Below are positions 35,893 to 44,834 of a stretch of DNA of 64,000 nucleotides, one piece after another. Numbering within the stretch: position 1 is the stretch's first letter; the number at the start of each line of letters is the position of its first letter. Both the position numbers and the translations under genes were made by a program. The notes beneath the pieces are model-generated. The model made no database searches and had not been told where the DNA came from. It saw only the letters and a program-made list of their open reading frames with translations. This stretch comes from Bradyrhizobium lablabi (GTDB lineage: Bacteria > Pseudomonadota > Alphaproteobacteria > Rhizobiales > Xanthobacteraceae): assembly GCF_018131005.1 (NCBI RefSeq), contig NZ_JAFCJK010000002.1:868001-932000 (forward strand). The letters run 5' to 3'.

Positions 35893-37773
35893 GTGACGCT
35901 TCGCGAATCAAACTCGGCGCCTCGCGCGCGCGTTCCCGGGCGCGCTGGGCGTTGCGCATTGATCTGGCTGCCCCTCGCAGCGGCTCTTGCGGCAACGGGA
36001 CCGTTCCCCGCCGCGGCAACCGAGAGCTATGCGATCGCAATGCACGGCGCCCCGGCGCTGCCTCGTGGCTTTTCTCACCTGCCCTATGCCAATCCCGATG
36101 CGCCCAAGGGCGGCCGATTGGTGCAGGGCCTGATCGGCACATTCGACAGTCTCAACCCTCTGACCGTGAGGGGTGTCGCGGTTCAACAGATCAGAGGCTA
36201 CGCCTACGAACGTGGCTACGTTTATGAAAGCCTGATGGTGCGGGGCAATGACGAGCCCTTCACCCTGTACGGGCTGCTTGCCGACAGCATCGAGACTGAC
36301 GACAACAGAAGCTACGTCACCTTTCACATCAATCCTCGCGCACGTTTCTCCGACGGACAGCCGGTCCTGGCCGATGACGTGTTGTTTTCTCTGGACCTGC
36401 TGCGCGACCATGGCCGCCCCCTGCATCACCAGTATTATTCGAAAGTCGCAAAGGCCGAGGCGCTCGACACCCACACGGTGCGGTTCGATTTCGGCGGCGT
36501 CGCGGATCGCGAACTGCCGCTGATCCTCGGGCTGATGCCGATACTGCCGCGTCACGCGACCGATGCCTCGAGCTTTGAGGAAACGAGCCTGACCGCACCG
36601 ATCGGTTCAGGTCCCTATCGCGTGGCGGCGGTCAAGCCCGGCGCCAGCGTGACCTTCACCCGCAATCCCGACTACTGGGGCCGCGACTTGCCGGTTAACC
36701 GCGGCCTCTGGAACTTCGACGAGATCCGGCTCGATTTCTATCGCGAGGCAAACGGACTTTTCGAAGCCTTCAAGCGCGGCCTCTATGATTTCCGCGCCGA
36801 GACCGAGCCGCTGCGCTGGCACGACGGCTACAATTTTCCGGCGGCGCGCAACGGCGAGGTGATCCGCGACACCATCAAGATCGGCGTTCCCCGGCCTTCC
36901 GAATTCCTGGTGTTCAACACAAGGAGGCCGGTGTTTTCCGACGTCAGGGTGCGCCAGGCGCTTACGCTGCTGTTCGACTTCGAATGGATCAATCGCAACT
37001 ATTATTTCGGGCTCTACGCGCGCGCCGGCGGCTATTTCGCGGGATCGGAATTATCGGCCTATGGCCGCCCGGCGGACGAGCGCGAGCGCAACCTCCTCAA
37101 ACCCTACCTGTCGCACGTCCAACCCGATGTCCTGGAGGGGCGCTACCGGCTTCCCGTCACCGATGGGTCGGGCCGCGACCGCACCATGCTGCGTGACGCG
37201 CTCGCGCTGCTGGCGGAGGCCGGCTACGAACTCGATGGCACGGTGTTGAAGCAGCGTTCGACCCGGACACCGCTCGGCTTCGAGATCCTGGTGACCTCGC
37301 GCGAGCATGAACGCATTGCCCTCGCCTATCAGCGCGACCTGAAGCGCGCGGGCATCGAAGCCACGGTGCGGGTGGTCGACGCCGTGCAATTCGAGCAGCG
37401 CAGGCTCGGCTATGATTTCGACATGATTCCGAATCGCTGGGACCAATCGCTCTCACCCGGCAATGAGCAGTCGTTCTACTGGGGCAGCCGCGCAGCCGAC
37501 GTGCCGGGAACCAGGAATTACATGGGCGCCAGGGATCCGGCCATCGACGCCCTGATCGCGGCGCTGCTGGCGGCGCGTGAGCGGCCGGCCTTCGTTTCGG
37601 CGGTGCGGGCGCTCGATCGGACGCTGATGTCCGGCTTTTACGCAATTCCGCTCTTTAACGCCGGTGAGCAATGGATCGCGCGATGGAATCGGATAGAACG
37701 GCCTTCGACCACGGCATTGTCGGGCTACCTGCCGGAGACCTGGTGGCAAAAGGTCGACCTGCAACTCAAGTGA
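35893..37773 (+). CDS. Family-5 extracellular solute-binding protein, oligopeptide/microcin-C type (about 626 aa)
   Basis: This is a large periplasmic binding protein with the family-5 fold: YANPDAPKGGRLVQG near the mature start, ADSIETDDNRSYVTFHINPRARFSDGQPVLADDVLFS, and VRQALTLLFDFEWINRNYY. The PKGG-type opening and the size are those of YejA-like proteins that feed YejBEF importers. No permease genes are adjacent. The start is uncertain: GTG at 35893 gives a compact signal peptide (CALIWLPLAAALAATGPFPAAA), while an ATG at 35851 and a GTG at 35767 are also in frame. It is followed 33 nt later by the AMP-binding gene. Confidence 0.85.
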   Translation: MTLRESNSAPRARVPGRAGRCALIWLPLAAALAATGPFPAAATESYAIAMHGAPALPRGFSHLPYANPDAPKGGRLVQGLIGTFDSLNPLTVRGVAVQQIRGYAYERGYVYESLMVRGNDEPFTLYGLLADSIETDDNRSYVTFHINPRARFSDGQPVLADDVLFSLDLLRDHGRPLHHQYYSKVAKAEALDTHTVRFDFGGVADRELPLILGLMPILPRHATDASSFEETSLTAPIGSGPYRVAAVKPGASVTFTRNPDYWGRDLPVNRGLWNFDEIRLDFYREANGLFEAFKRGLYDFRAETEPLRWHDGYNFPAARNGEVIRDTIKIGVPRPSEFLVFNTRRPVFSDVRVRQALTLLFDFEWINRNYYFGLYARAGGYFAGSELSAYGRPADERERNLLKPYLSHVQPDVLEGRYRLPVTDGSGRDRTMLRDALALLAEAGYELDGTVLKQRSTRTPLGFEILVTSREHERIALAYQRDLKRAGIEATVRVVDAVQFEQRRLGYDFDMIPNRWDQSLSPGNEQSFYWGSRAADVPGTRNYMGARDPAIDALIAALLAARERPAFVSAVRALDRTLMSGFYAIPLFNAGEQWIARWNRIERPSTTALSGYLPETWWQKVDLQLK

Positions 37774-37806
37774 CGCGGCGCAACTGAAACCAACGAAGTT
37801 GAACCT

Positions 37807-39309
37807 GTGACCCAGCCGACCACCTCGCCCACGCTCGATACCTTGTTCAAGCGGATCCTGGCGCGGCAGCCTGATGCGCTCGCGCTGGTCGACCCTCTCA
37901 ACAAGCAGCGCATCACCGGACAGCCCCGCAAGCGGCTGACCTACGCCCAGGCCGACCGGGCGATTGCGGCGATTGCGGCACATTTCATCGAAAGCGGTTT
38001 GCCGGCCAATTCCGTGATCGCCGTGCAACTGCCCGGCACGGTCGAATTCGCGCTGACGGTTCTTGCGGCGCACCGCGTCGGACTGGTGGTCGCGCCCCTG
38101 CCGCTGTTGTGGCGTCAGGCCGAGCTGACCGCCGCGCTCAACCGCACCGCGGCGCGAGCGATCGTCAGCAGCAGCAGGGTCGACGGCGTCTCGTATGCCG
38201 ACTTCGCCATGAACGCAGCCGCGGAAGCTTTCTCGATCCGTCACGTCTGCGGTTTCGGCAACGATCTGCCAGAGGGCATGGCCTCGCTCGACCAGGCGAT
38301 CCTGCAGGATTCCCGGACCTCACGTTCCGTGATCCAGGACGGCCGCAAGGCGGCGCTGATCTCCTTCGACGTCACGAGCGGAGGTCTTCGTCCGGTGCCG
38401 CGCGCGCATTTCAGCCTGATCGCGGGCGGCCTCGCGATGTCGCTGGAGAGCGATCTGGCGCAGGGCGCAACCATCATGTCGGCTTTTGCGCCGATGTCGT
38501 TCGCCGGCCTCTGCGCCTCGCTGGTGGCTTGGCTCCTGTCGGGCGGAACGCTGGTGCTGCATCATCCCTTCGATGACGAGGTGCTGGAGACCCAGATCAA
38601 CGACCACTCCTGCGACACGCTGATCGCTCCGGCGCCGCTTGCTCTGCGGCTCGACGAGCTGGATCTGTCGGAGCGAATGCCGAGCCTGCACAACGTCATC
38701 GGCCTCTGGCGCGCGCCGGAGCAGGTTGCCTCGAGTCCATCATGGACGGCCAAGCGCGCAAGCCTGACCGACGTCTATTTGTTCGGTGAGGCCGGGCTGT
38801 TCGGCGCCCGCCGCATCGACATGGATGGTTCGCCGGCGCTGATCAAACCTGGCCCGCACGGCGCGCCGCGCGACGTGCCGAGCGCGACCATCGCCGGCGA
38901 CATCCTGCTGACTTCGAAGGGTACCCTCGGCCTGCGCGGACCGATGGTTCCGGTCGCCGCCTACGCGCCGCCGCCTTCGCATAGCGACGCCTCGCCGCCG
39001 CACGATTACGTCGACACCGAATATGCCGCGCGGATCGATCGTGCGACCGGCGGCATCAGCATCACCGCGCCACCCTCCGGCATGATGGCGGTCGGCGGCT
39101 ATCGTTTCCTCGCCCACGATCTGCAGGAATGGTCACGCCGCCTTGGCCAGGGCGCGCTGCTCACGGCGTTGCCGGACCGACTGAGCGGCTACCGCCTCGC
39201 CGGGCGCGCGCAGGACAACGCGCGGGCCCGCGACGCGCTGGCGGAACTCGGGCTTAACCCATTGATGGCCGAAGCATTCCGGGATCGTACGAACGCCTCC
39301 CTGACCTAA
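37807..39309 (+). CDS. AMP-binding (ANL superfamily) protein with degenerate active site (500 aa)
   Basis: The overall ANL fold is recognisable: LTYAQADRAIAAIAAHFIESGL, VIAVQLPGTVEFALTVLAAHRVGLVVAPLPLLWR, and FGEAGLFG in place of the YGxTE motif. However, the ATP-phosphate loop reads TSGGLRPVPR instead of TSGTTGxPK, the YRTGD motif is absent, and no C-terminal lysine motif is evident. It may be a non-catalytic or altered acyl/aryl-adenylating enzyme. It starts with GTG, 33 nt after the binding-protein gene, and precedes a degenerate GGDEF protein by about 90 nt. Confidence 0.75.
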   Translation: MTQPTTSPTLDTLFKRILARQPDALALVDPLNKQRITGQPRKRLTYAQADRAIAAIAAHFIESGLPANSVIAVQLPGTVEFALTVLAAHRVGLVVAPLPLLWRQAELTAALNRTAARAIVSSSRVDGVSYADFAMNAAAEAFSIRHVCGFGNDLPEGMASLDQAILQDSRTSRSVIQDGRKAALISFDVTSGGLRPVPRAHFSLIAGGLAMSLESDLAQGATIMSAFAPMSFAGLCASLVAWLLSGGTLVLHHPFDDEVLETQINDHSCDTLIAPAPLALRLDELDLSERMPSLHNVIGLWRAPEQVASSPSWTAKRASLTDVYLFGEAGLFGARRIDMDGSPALIKPGPHGAPRDVPSATIAGDILLTSKGTLGLRGPMVPVAAYAPPPSHSDASPPHDYVDTEYAARIDRATGGISITAPPSGMMAVGGYRFLAHDLQEWSRRLGQGALLTALPDRLSGYRLAGRAQDNARARDALAELGLNPLMAEAFRDRTNASLT

Positions 39310-39398
39310 ATCCGCGCATCGTGTTGACACTGCATTAAGCGGCGCGAACTAGCATCGCAGGCCATTGCGCATCAGTGGTATTGGCTTCGAGCTTTCCG

Positions 39399-40625
39399 AT
39401 GTCCCAACAAGGTCCGGTCCTCATCGTGTCGGCGACGGCCAAGCCGTCAATCGCCGCCGTTCTCGATGAGATCAAGCTGTTTCCGGTGGTCGCGGTCAAC
39501 TGGACCGACGCCGTGCGCGCCATCGAACAGGTGCGGCCGGCGGCCGTGATCGCGGCGACCCATGGCGTGGATGCGGCGGCCTTTGCAGCACTGGCCAAAC
39601 GGACCGCGGCGCACGCGCCCTATCTGCCGCTGATTGCTGTCGATCCCGCCATCACCCTACCCGACACCGCGATCCCGTTGTTCCAGGACCAACGCCATCC
39701 CGATCGCCTGATCGCCCGACTCAATGCGTGCCTGCGCGTACGCAGCCTGCATGCAACCGTGATGCGGCGCCTAGTGCCGCCCCGATCGAGTGCGCTGTCG
39801 GAGCTCGATCCCGCCCGCGAAGCGACCGCACTCCTGATCGGCCGCGGTGGCGCCTATCCGGCGCTGTCGGTCGCGCTCGGCGAACGCAGCGGCTTGGTCG
39901 GCGCGCTCAGCATCGAGGCAGCGGCCAAGCACCTCAGCAGCCGTGACATCGACGGCATCGTGCTGTCGGAGGGATTCACGCTGCGCGTGATGGATGCCTT
40001 CCTCACGGTGCTGACCGAAGACGTCCGCTTCCGCAGTTTACCCGTCGTGGTGACGTCGAATGAGCTTACGCCACGCTACGATCTGCCCAATTTCGAGATC
40101 GTCGCGGCCGAGCCCGCGCACGTCGCGGCCATCGCGCTGCCGCTGGTCCGCCAGCACGCCTTCGAGGCGCGGCTCAGCCGCACGCTGCGCGCGATTGACG
40201 CCGACGGCCTGATCGACGCGCGCACGGGCCTGCTCACCAAGGCCGCCTTCGATCGCGATTTCGCGACCACCGCCTACCAGACCCTGGAGCGCGGCGGCGC
40301 TCTCTCGGTCGCGCGCTTTGCCTTCGACAGCACCCATCCCCGCGCCCAGTTCGACGGCGCACGAATCATCAGCCGCTTGATGCGCCGAACCGACTTCGGC
40401 GCGGTGCAGGATGACGGTTCGATCCTGGTCGTGTTCGCCGGAACCGAACTGCGCAACGCGCATGCGGTCACGCGGCGGCTGTCGAGCGTGATGCGCCACA
40501 CCGCCCATGGCCGGCGCGACATCGGCGCCGAACCGTCGGTCAGCGTGGCGGCGCTGCTGCCGAATGACACGGCAAAGTCTCTGCTGGCACGACTATACGC
40601 AAGCTCGCAGCGCGCGGCGTCATAA
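39399..40625 (+). CDS. PleD-like protein with degenerate receiver and GGDEF domains (408 aa)
   Basis: Three parts are seen. Residues 1-115 look like a receiver domain without the phospho-acceptor Asp (PAAVIAATHG). Residues about 145-255 look like a second pseudo-receiver (DGIVLSEGF, PVVVTSNE). Residues 265-400 are GGDEF-like, opening with DARTGLLTKAAFDRDF. In the active-site position the GGDEF pentad is DDGSI, so cyclase activity is unlikely. Five residues before it stands RRTD, the right spacing for the RxxD inhibitory c-di-GMP site. This suggests a c-di-GMP-binding effector. The ATG at 39399 has only a weak ribosome-binding site. Confidence 0.75.
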   Translation: MSQQGPVLIVSATAKPSIAAVLDEIKLFPVVAVNWTDAVRAIEQVRPAAVIAATHGVDAAAFAALAKRTAAHAPYLPLIAVDPAITLPDTAIPLFQDQRHPDRLIARLNACLRVRSLHATVMRRLVPPRSSALSELDPAREATALLIGRGGAYPALSVALGERSGLVGALSIEAAAKHLSSRDIDGIVLSEGFTLRVMDAFLTVLTEDVRFRSLPVVVTSNELTPRYDLPNFEIVAAEPAHVAAIALPLVRQHAFEARLSRTLRAIDADGLIDARTGLLTKAAFDRDFATTAYQTLERGGALSVARFAFDSTHPRAQFDGARIISRLMRRTDFGAVQDDGSILVVFAGTELRNAHAVTRRLSSVMRHTAHGRRDIGAEPSVSVAALLPNDTAKSLLARLYASSQRAAS

Positions 40626-40696
40626 CGCAACGCGCACGTGATCGCTCTCCATCGTTATTGCCATTCGCGACGACCTCGATAGAGCACCTTACCCAG

Positions 40697-40816
40697 AGCA
40701 TGATCCGGCAAAGTGTGAAGCGGTCTTTCGTCGCGACCAACGCGGAGCGTTTGTGCGGAGATCATGCTCAAACAAGCACCTGAGGCGCGATGACGATTCA
40801 GCGCAATCTCATCGCG
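40697..40816 (+). repeat. Dispersed palindromic repeat, family 1 (copy B)
   Basis: The copy begins AGCATGATCCGGCAAAGTGTG, contains GCGGAGATCATGCTCAAACA, and ends with a GATGACGATTCAG...ATCTCATCGCG module. It fills the space between the degenerate PleD-like gene and the mfd stop codon, which converge. Confidence 0.75.
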
Positions 40817-40817
40817 C

Positions 40818-43800
40818 TTAGGCCGCCTTCTTGCTCTCGGCAAGATTGGCGAGCTGGCGCAATATCTCGGTAGCGCCGGCCAGCCGCTCTTCCGGCGTCT
40901 CCCAATCCTGCAAGAACACGACCTTCATGTCCGGGCGCACCTTCGCGGCCTGACCATGCTGGCGGATGAAGCCGACGAGGCGCTCAGGCTGCGCAAAGCT
41001 GTTGTCGCGGAAGCTGATGACCGCGCCCTTCGGCCCGGCGTCGACCTTCTCGACATTGGCCCTGCGGCAATAGGCCTTGATCGCGGCGACCTTGAACAGA
41101 TAGCGCACCTCGTCCGGCAGCACGCCGAAGCGGTCGCGCATCTCGGCGGCGAAATTGTCGATCTCCTCGTCCGTGTCGAGATCGGCAAGGCGCCGATACA
41201 GCGACAGCCGCACGCTGAGGTCGTTGACGTAATCTTCGGGTATCAGCACCGGCATGCCGATAGTGATCTGCGGCGACCAGCGGTCGGCCGCGGGCTCGGC
41301 GACGCCAGCCTTGAGGTTGACGATCGCCTCCTCCAGCATCGACTGATACAGCTCGAAGCCGACCTCCTTGATGTGGCCGGACTGCTCCTCGCCCAGGAGA
41401 TTGCCGGCGCCGCGGATGTCGAGGTCGTGCGAGGCGAGTTGGAAGCCCGCGCCGAGCGTTTCCAGCGACTGCAGCACTTTCAGCCGCCGCTCGGCCTGCG
41501 CCGTGATCTTGTGCTGCGACGGCAGCGTGAACAGCGCATAGGCGCGCAACTTCGAGCGTCCGACGCGGCCGCGAAGCTGGTAGAGCTGGGCAAGACCGAA
41601 CATGTCGGCACGGTGCACGATCAGCGTGTTGGCGTTCGGAATGTCGAGGCCGCTTTCGACGATCGTAGTCGAGAGCAGGATGTCGTACTTGCCGTCGTAG
41701 AAGGCGGACATGATGTCCTCGATCACGGTCGGCGGCATCTGGCCGTGCGCGACCGCGACCTTCATTTCCGGCACGTTCTTGTCGAGGAAGTCCTTCACGC
41801 TCGCAAGGTCCTCGATCCGCGGCACCACGTAGAACGCCTGGCCGCCGCGATAGCGTTCGCGCAGCAGCGCCTCGCGGATCATCAAGGGATCGTGGGGTGC
41901 CACGAAGGTGCGGACCGCGAGGCGATCGACCGGGGGCGAAGCGATGATCGAGAGCTCGCGCACGCCGGTGAGCGCGAGCTGCAGCGTGCGCGGGATCGGG
42001 GTCGCCGACAGCGTCAGCACGTGCACCTGGGCGCGAAGCTGCTTGAGCCGCTCCTTGTGGCTGACGCCGAAATGCTGCTCCTCGTCGACGATCAGAAGGC
42101 CGAGGTCCTTGAACTTGATGGTCTTGCCGAGCAGCGCATGCGTGCCGACCACGATGTCGACATTACCGTCGGCGAGCCCCTTCTTGACCTGGTTCAGCTC
42201 CTTAGTCGCAATCAGGCGCGAGGCCTGCGCGACATTGACCGGAAATCCTCGGAAGCGTTCGGCGAAAGTCTTGCTGTGCTGGCGCGCAAGCAGCGTGGTC
42301 GGGACCACGACCGCGACCTGCTTGCCTTCAAGCGCTGCGGCAAACGCCGCGCGCAGCGCCACCTCGGTCTTGCCGAAGCCGACGTCGCCGCAGATCAGCC
42401 GGTCCATCGGCCGGCCGCTTTCGAGGTCTTTCAATGTCGCGTTGATGGCACCCAACTGGTCCTCGGTTTCCTCATACGGGAAGCGCGCGCAGAACTCGTC
42501 ATAAACATGCGGCTGCAGCGGGAATTTCGGCGCCTCGTGCAAATGCCGCTCGGCGGCGATCTTGATCAATTCGCCCGCGATCTCGCGAATGCGGTTCTTG
42601 AGTTTTGCCTTGCGCGCCTGCCAGCCACTGCCGCCGAGCCGGTCGAGCTCGACATTGGCGCCGTCGGAACCGTATCGTGACAAGAGCTCGATGTTTTCGA
42701 CCGGCAGGAACAGCTTGGTGTCGGCGGCATAGTGCAGCTCGAGGCAGTCATGCGGCGCCCCGGAGACCTCCAGCGTCTGCAGCCCGACGAAGCGGCCGAT
42801 GCCGTGCTCGACATGGACGACCAGATCGCCAGTCGCCAGGCTCGTCACCTCCGAGATAAAGTTGTCGAGCTTCCGGCTCGCCCTGCGCGGCCGCACCAGG
42901 CGGTCGCCGAGGATGTCCTGCTCGCTGATAACAGCGAATGCGTCGGTCTCGAACCCTGACTCCATGCCGAGCACGGCCAGCATGGTCTCGTTGCGCGGCG
43001 TCGCCTGCACGGTCCGCCAGGTGTTGACGCTGGTGAGGTTCAAGAGCTTGTGGTCACGCAGCATCGCGCCCATGCGGTCGCGCGAGCCTTCGCTCCACAG
43101 CGCGATCACAACCTTCTTGCGTTGCGCTTGCAGTGCACCGACATGGGCGACAACGGCCTCGAACACGTTGACGGCGGTGTCGGACCGTTCGGGTGCGAAA
43201 TTGCGGCCTTGCCGCGCGCCGGCGTCGAACACGTCGCCTGCGCCTTCCGGCACCGCGAACGGCGTCAGCCGCGCGACCGGCGCCTCGCCGAGCAGCTTGG
43301 TCCATTCGGCGTCGGTCAGATAGAGTCTGTCCGGCGGCAAGGGTTTGTAGATCGCGCCGCCGCCCGGATGCTCCAACGCCTCGCGACGGGCGTCATGGTA
43401 ATCGTTGATCTGCTTGAAGCGCTCGCGCGCCGCATCTTCGCCCTGCGGCTCGATCGCGACCGCGGCGCCGTCGAGATAGTCGAACAGCGTGTCCATCCGA
43501 TCCTGAAACAGCGGCAGCCAGTGCTCCATGCCGGGATGCCGGCGGCCCTCGGAGACCGCTTCATAAAGCTGGTCGTCGCGCTCCGGCGCGCCGAAGGCTG
43601 CGACATAGCCCATGCGAAAGCGGCGGATGGTCTCGGTCGTGAGCTGGAATTCCGAGACCGGAACCAGGTCGAGCCCGCGCATGTCGAGCAGCGTCCGCTG
43701 CGTCTCGGCATCGAAGGTGCGGATCGATTCCAGGCTGTCGCCGAAGAAGTCGAACCGCACGGGCTGCTCGAGGCCCGCCGGAAACAGGTCGAGGATGCCG

Positions 43801-44336
43801 CCTCTCACCGCATATTCGCCGGGCTCGCGCACGGTGGAGGAGCGCGTGTAGCCGTTATGCTCGAGCCAGGCGACGATCGAATCCATCGGCACGACATGGC
43901 CGGGCGCAACCGACAACGCCTGCGCCGCGACGAGCCCGCGGGCCGGCACGCGCTGCACGATCGCGTTCACGGTGGTCAGCACGATCAGCGGCTTGTCGCT
44001 TCCCGCAAGCCGCGACAGCTTTGCGAGCGTGGTCAGGCGCTGCGCCAGGATGCCCTGATGCGGCGAGACACGGTCATAGGGCTGGCAATCCCATGCCGGG
44101 AACTGCATCACGCCGATATCGGGCGCGAAGAATTCCAGCGCGCGGGCGAGCTGTTGCATCCGCGCGCCGTCGCGGCACACCACGGCAAGGCTGACCGCCG
44201 ACGGCTTCGGCTTCGCTGCGATCGCGCGTGCGAGATCGGAGATGACGAGCCCTTCGGCGCCTTCGGTGACATTCGCGAAGGTCAGCGCACGGCCAGGCGC
44301 CAACATCGCGGCGGGAGATTTGGCAGGCTGCTTCAT
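40818..44336 (-). CDS. mfd: Transcription-repair coupling factor Mfd (1172 aa)
   Basis: Full-length Mfd. The order is a UvrB-like N-terminal region (MQFPAWDCQPYDRVSPH), the RNA-polymerase-interacting CarD-like domain (GDLVVHVEHGIGRFVGLQ), and the translocase motor with Walker A (GDVGFGKTEVALRAAF) and DEEQ (LLIVDEEQHFG). Motifs of RecG-like helicases follow (LSATPIPRTLQLAL, QLRGRVGRS), then the TRCF C-terminal domain. It removes stalled RNA polymerase and recruits UvrA to lesions. Its start overlaps the sdhE-like stop by 4 nt. Confidence 0.97.
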   Translation of the reverse strand: MKQPAKSPAAMLAPGRALTFANVTEGAEGLVISDLARAIAAKPKPSAVSLAVVCRDGARMQQLARALEFFAPDIGVMQFPAWDCQPYDRVSPHQGILAQRLTTLAKLSRLAGSDKPLIVLTTVNAIVQRVPARGLVAAQALSVAPGHVVPMDSIVAWLEHNGYTRSSTVREPGEYAVRGGILDLFPAGLEQPVRFDFFGDSLESIRTFDAETQRTLLDMRGLDLVPVSEFQLTTETIRRFRMGYVAAFGAPERDDQLYEAVSEGRRHPGMEHWLPLFQDRMDTLFDYLDGAAVAIEPQGEDAARERFKQINDYHDARREALEHPGGGAIYKPLPPDRLYLTDAEWTKLLGEAPVARLTPFAVPEGAGDVFDAGARQGRNFAPERSDTAVNVFEAVVAHVGALQAQRKKVVIALWSEGSRDRMGAMLRDHKLLNLTSVNTWRTVQATPRNETMLAVLGMESGFETDAFAVISEQDILGDRLVRPRRASRKLDNFISEVTSLATGDLVVHVEHGIGRFVGLQTLEVSGAPHDCLELHYAADTKLFLPVENIELLSRYGSDGANVELDRLGGSGWQARKAKLKNRIREIAGELIKIAAERHLHEAPKFPLQPHVYDEFCARFPYEETEDQLGAINATLKDLESGRPMDRLICGDVGFGKTEVALRAAFAAALEGKQVAVVVPTTLLARQHSKTFAERFRGFPVNVAQASRLIATKELNQVKKGLADGNVDIVVGTHALLGKTIKFKDLGLLIVDEEQHFGVSHKERLKQLRAQVHVLTLSATPIPRTLQLALTGVRELSIIASPPVDRLAVRTFVAPHDPLMIREALLRERYRGGQAFYVVPRIEDLASVKDFLDKNVPEMKVAVAHGQMPPTVIEDIMSAFYDGKYDILLSTTIVESGLDIPNANTLIVHRADMFGLAQLYQLRGRVGRSKLRAYALFTLPSQHKITAQAERRLKVLQSLETLGAGFQLASHDLDIRGAGNLLGEEQSGHIKEVGFELYQSMLEEAIVNLKAGVAEPAADRWSPQITIGMPVLIPEDYVNDLSVRLSLYRRLADLDTDEEIDNFAAEMRDRFGVLPDEVRYLFKVAAIKAYCRRANVEKVDAGPKGAVISFRDNSFAQPERLVGFIRQHGQAAKVRPDMKVVFLQDWETPEERLAGATEILRQLANLAESKKAA

Positions 44337-44623
44337 GCGTCGCTACCCACCGCGCGGAACGCCCTGATCCGCTCGAACAACGCCGTGGCGCATTCGGCCG
44401 GTAGCACCTTGTCACCGGTCAGCGCGGCATACAGATCGGGATCGGGCACCTCGATCAGTTGCTCGAGCTGACCGAGCTCCTGATCGGACAGATCGGCGAT
44501 CGTGGCATCGGCAAAGCGGCCGAGAATCAGATCCATTTCCCGTGTGCCGCGGTGCCAGCAGCGAAACAACAGCCGCTTGCGGCGGTCATCGAGCCCGCCG
44601 CTCGATCGTGTCGATCCCGTCAT
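44333..44623 (-). CDS. sdhE: SdhE/Sdh5-type succinate dehydrogenase FAD assembly factor (96 aa)
   Basis: This is a small helical protein with the family motif RRKRLLFRCWHRGTREMDLILGRFAD (residues about 14-39; the RGxxE block is required for flavinylation) and the late DPDLYAALTG. It assists covalent FAD attachment to SdhA. The start at 44623 was chosen because the domain begins soon after; an upstream in-frame start at 44647 adds 8 residues. The sdhE-mfd pair, divergent from recG, is a conserved arrangement in this group. Confidence 0.9.
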   Translation of the reverse strand: MTGSTRSSGGLDDRRKRLLFRCWHRGTREMDLILGRFADATIADLSDQELGQLEQLIEVPDPDLYAALTGDKVLPAECATALFERIRAFRAVGSDA

Positions 44624-44834
44624 GTCCCAAATCCATCCAAACGCCAAAAGCCCGGACGTGCCGGGCGGGGGTTGATATAGCGGCGGCGCCGGCGAATGTC
44701 AGCCCTTGTTCTGCCCTGATTTATCAACCAGCCGCGCCATTGCCGGGCTTGACCCGACGATCGCCGTCTTTTGAAGATGGATGCCCCGATCAAGTCCGCG
44801 CGAGACGACGAGTGTTGCGCGCCGAAAGGCCTAA

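Noticed and set aside
40956..42680. A 574-codon plus-strand frame opposite mfd
   Set aside because: It is antisense to the conserved helicase core of Mfd, with no recognisable motif.
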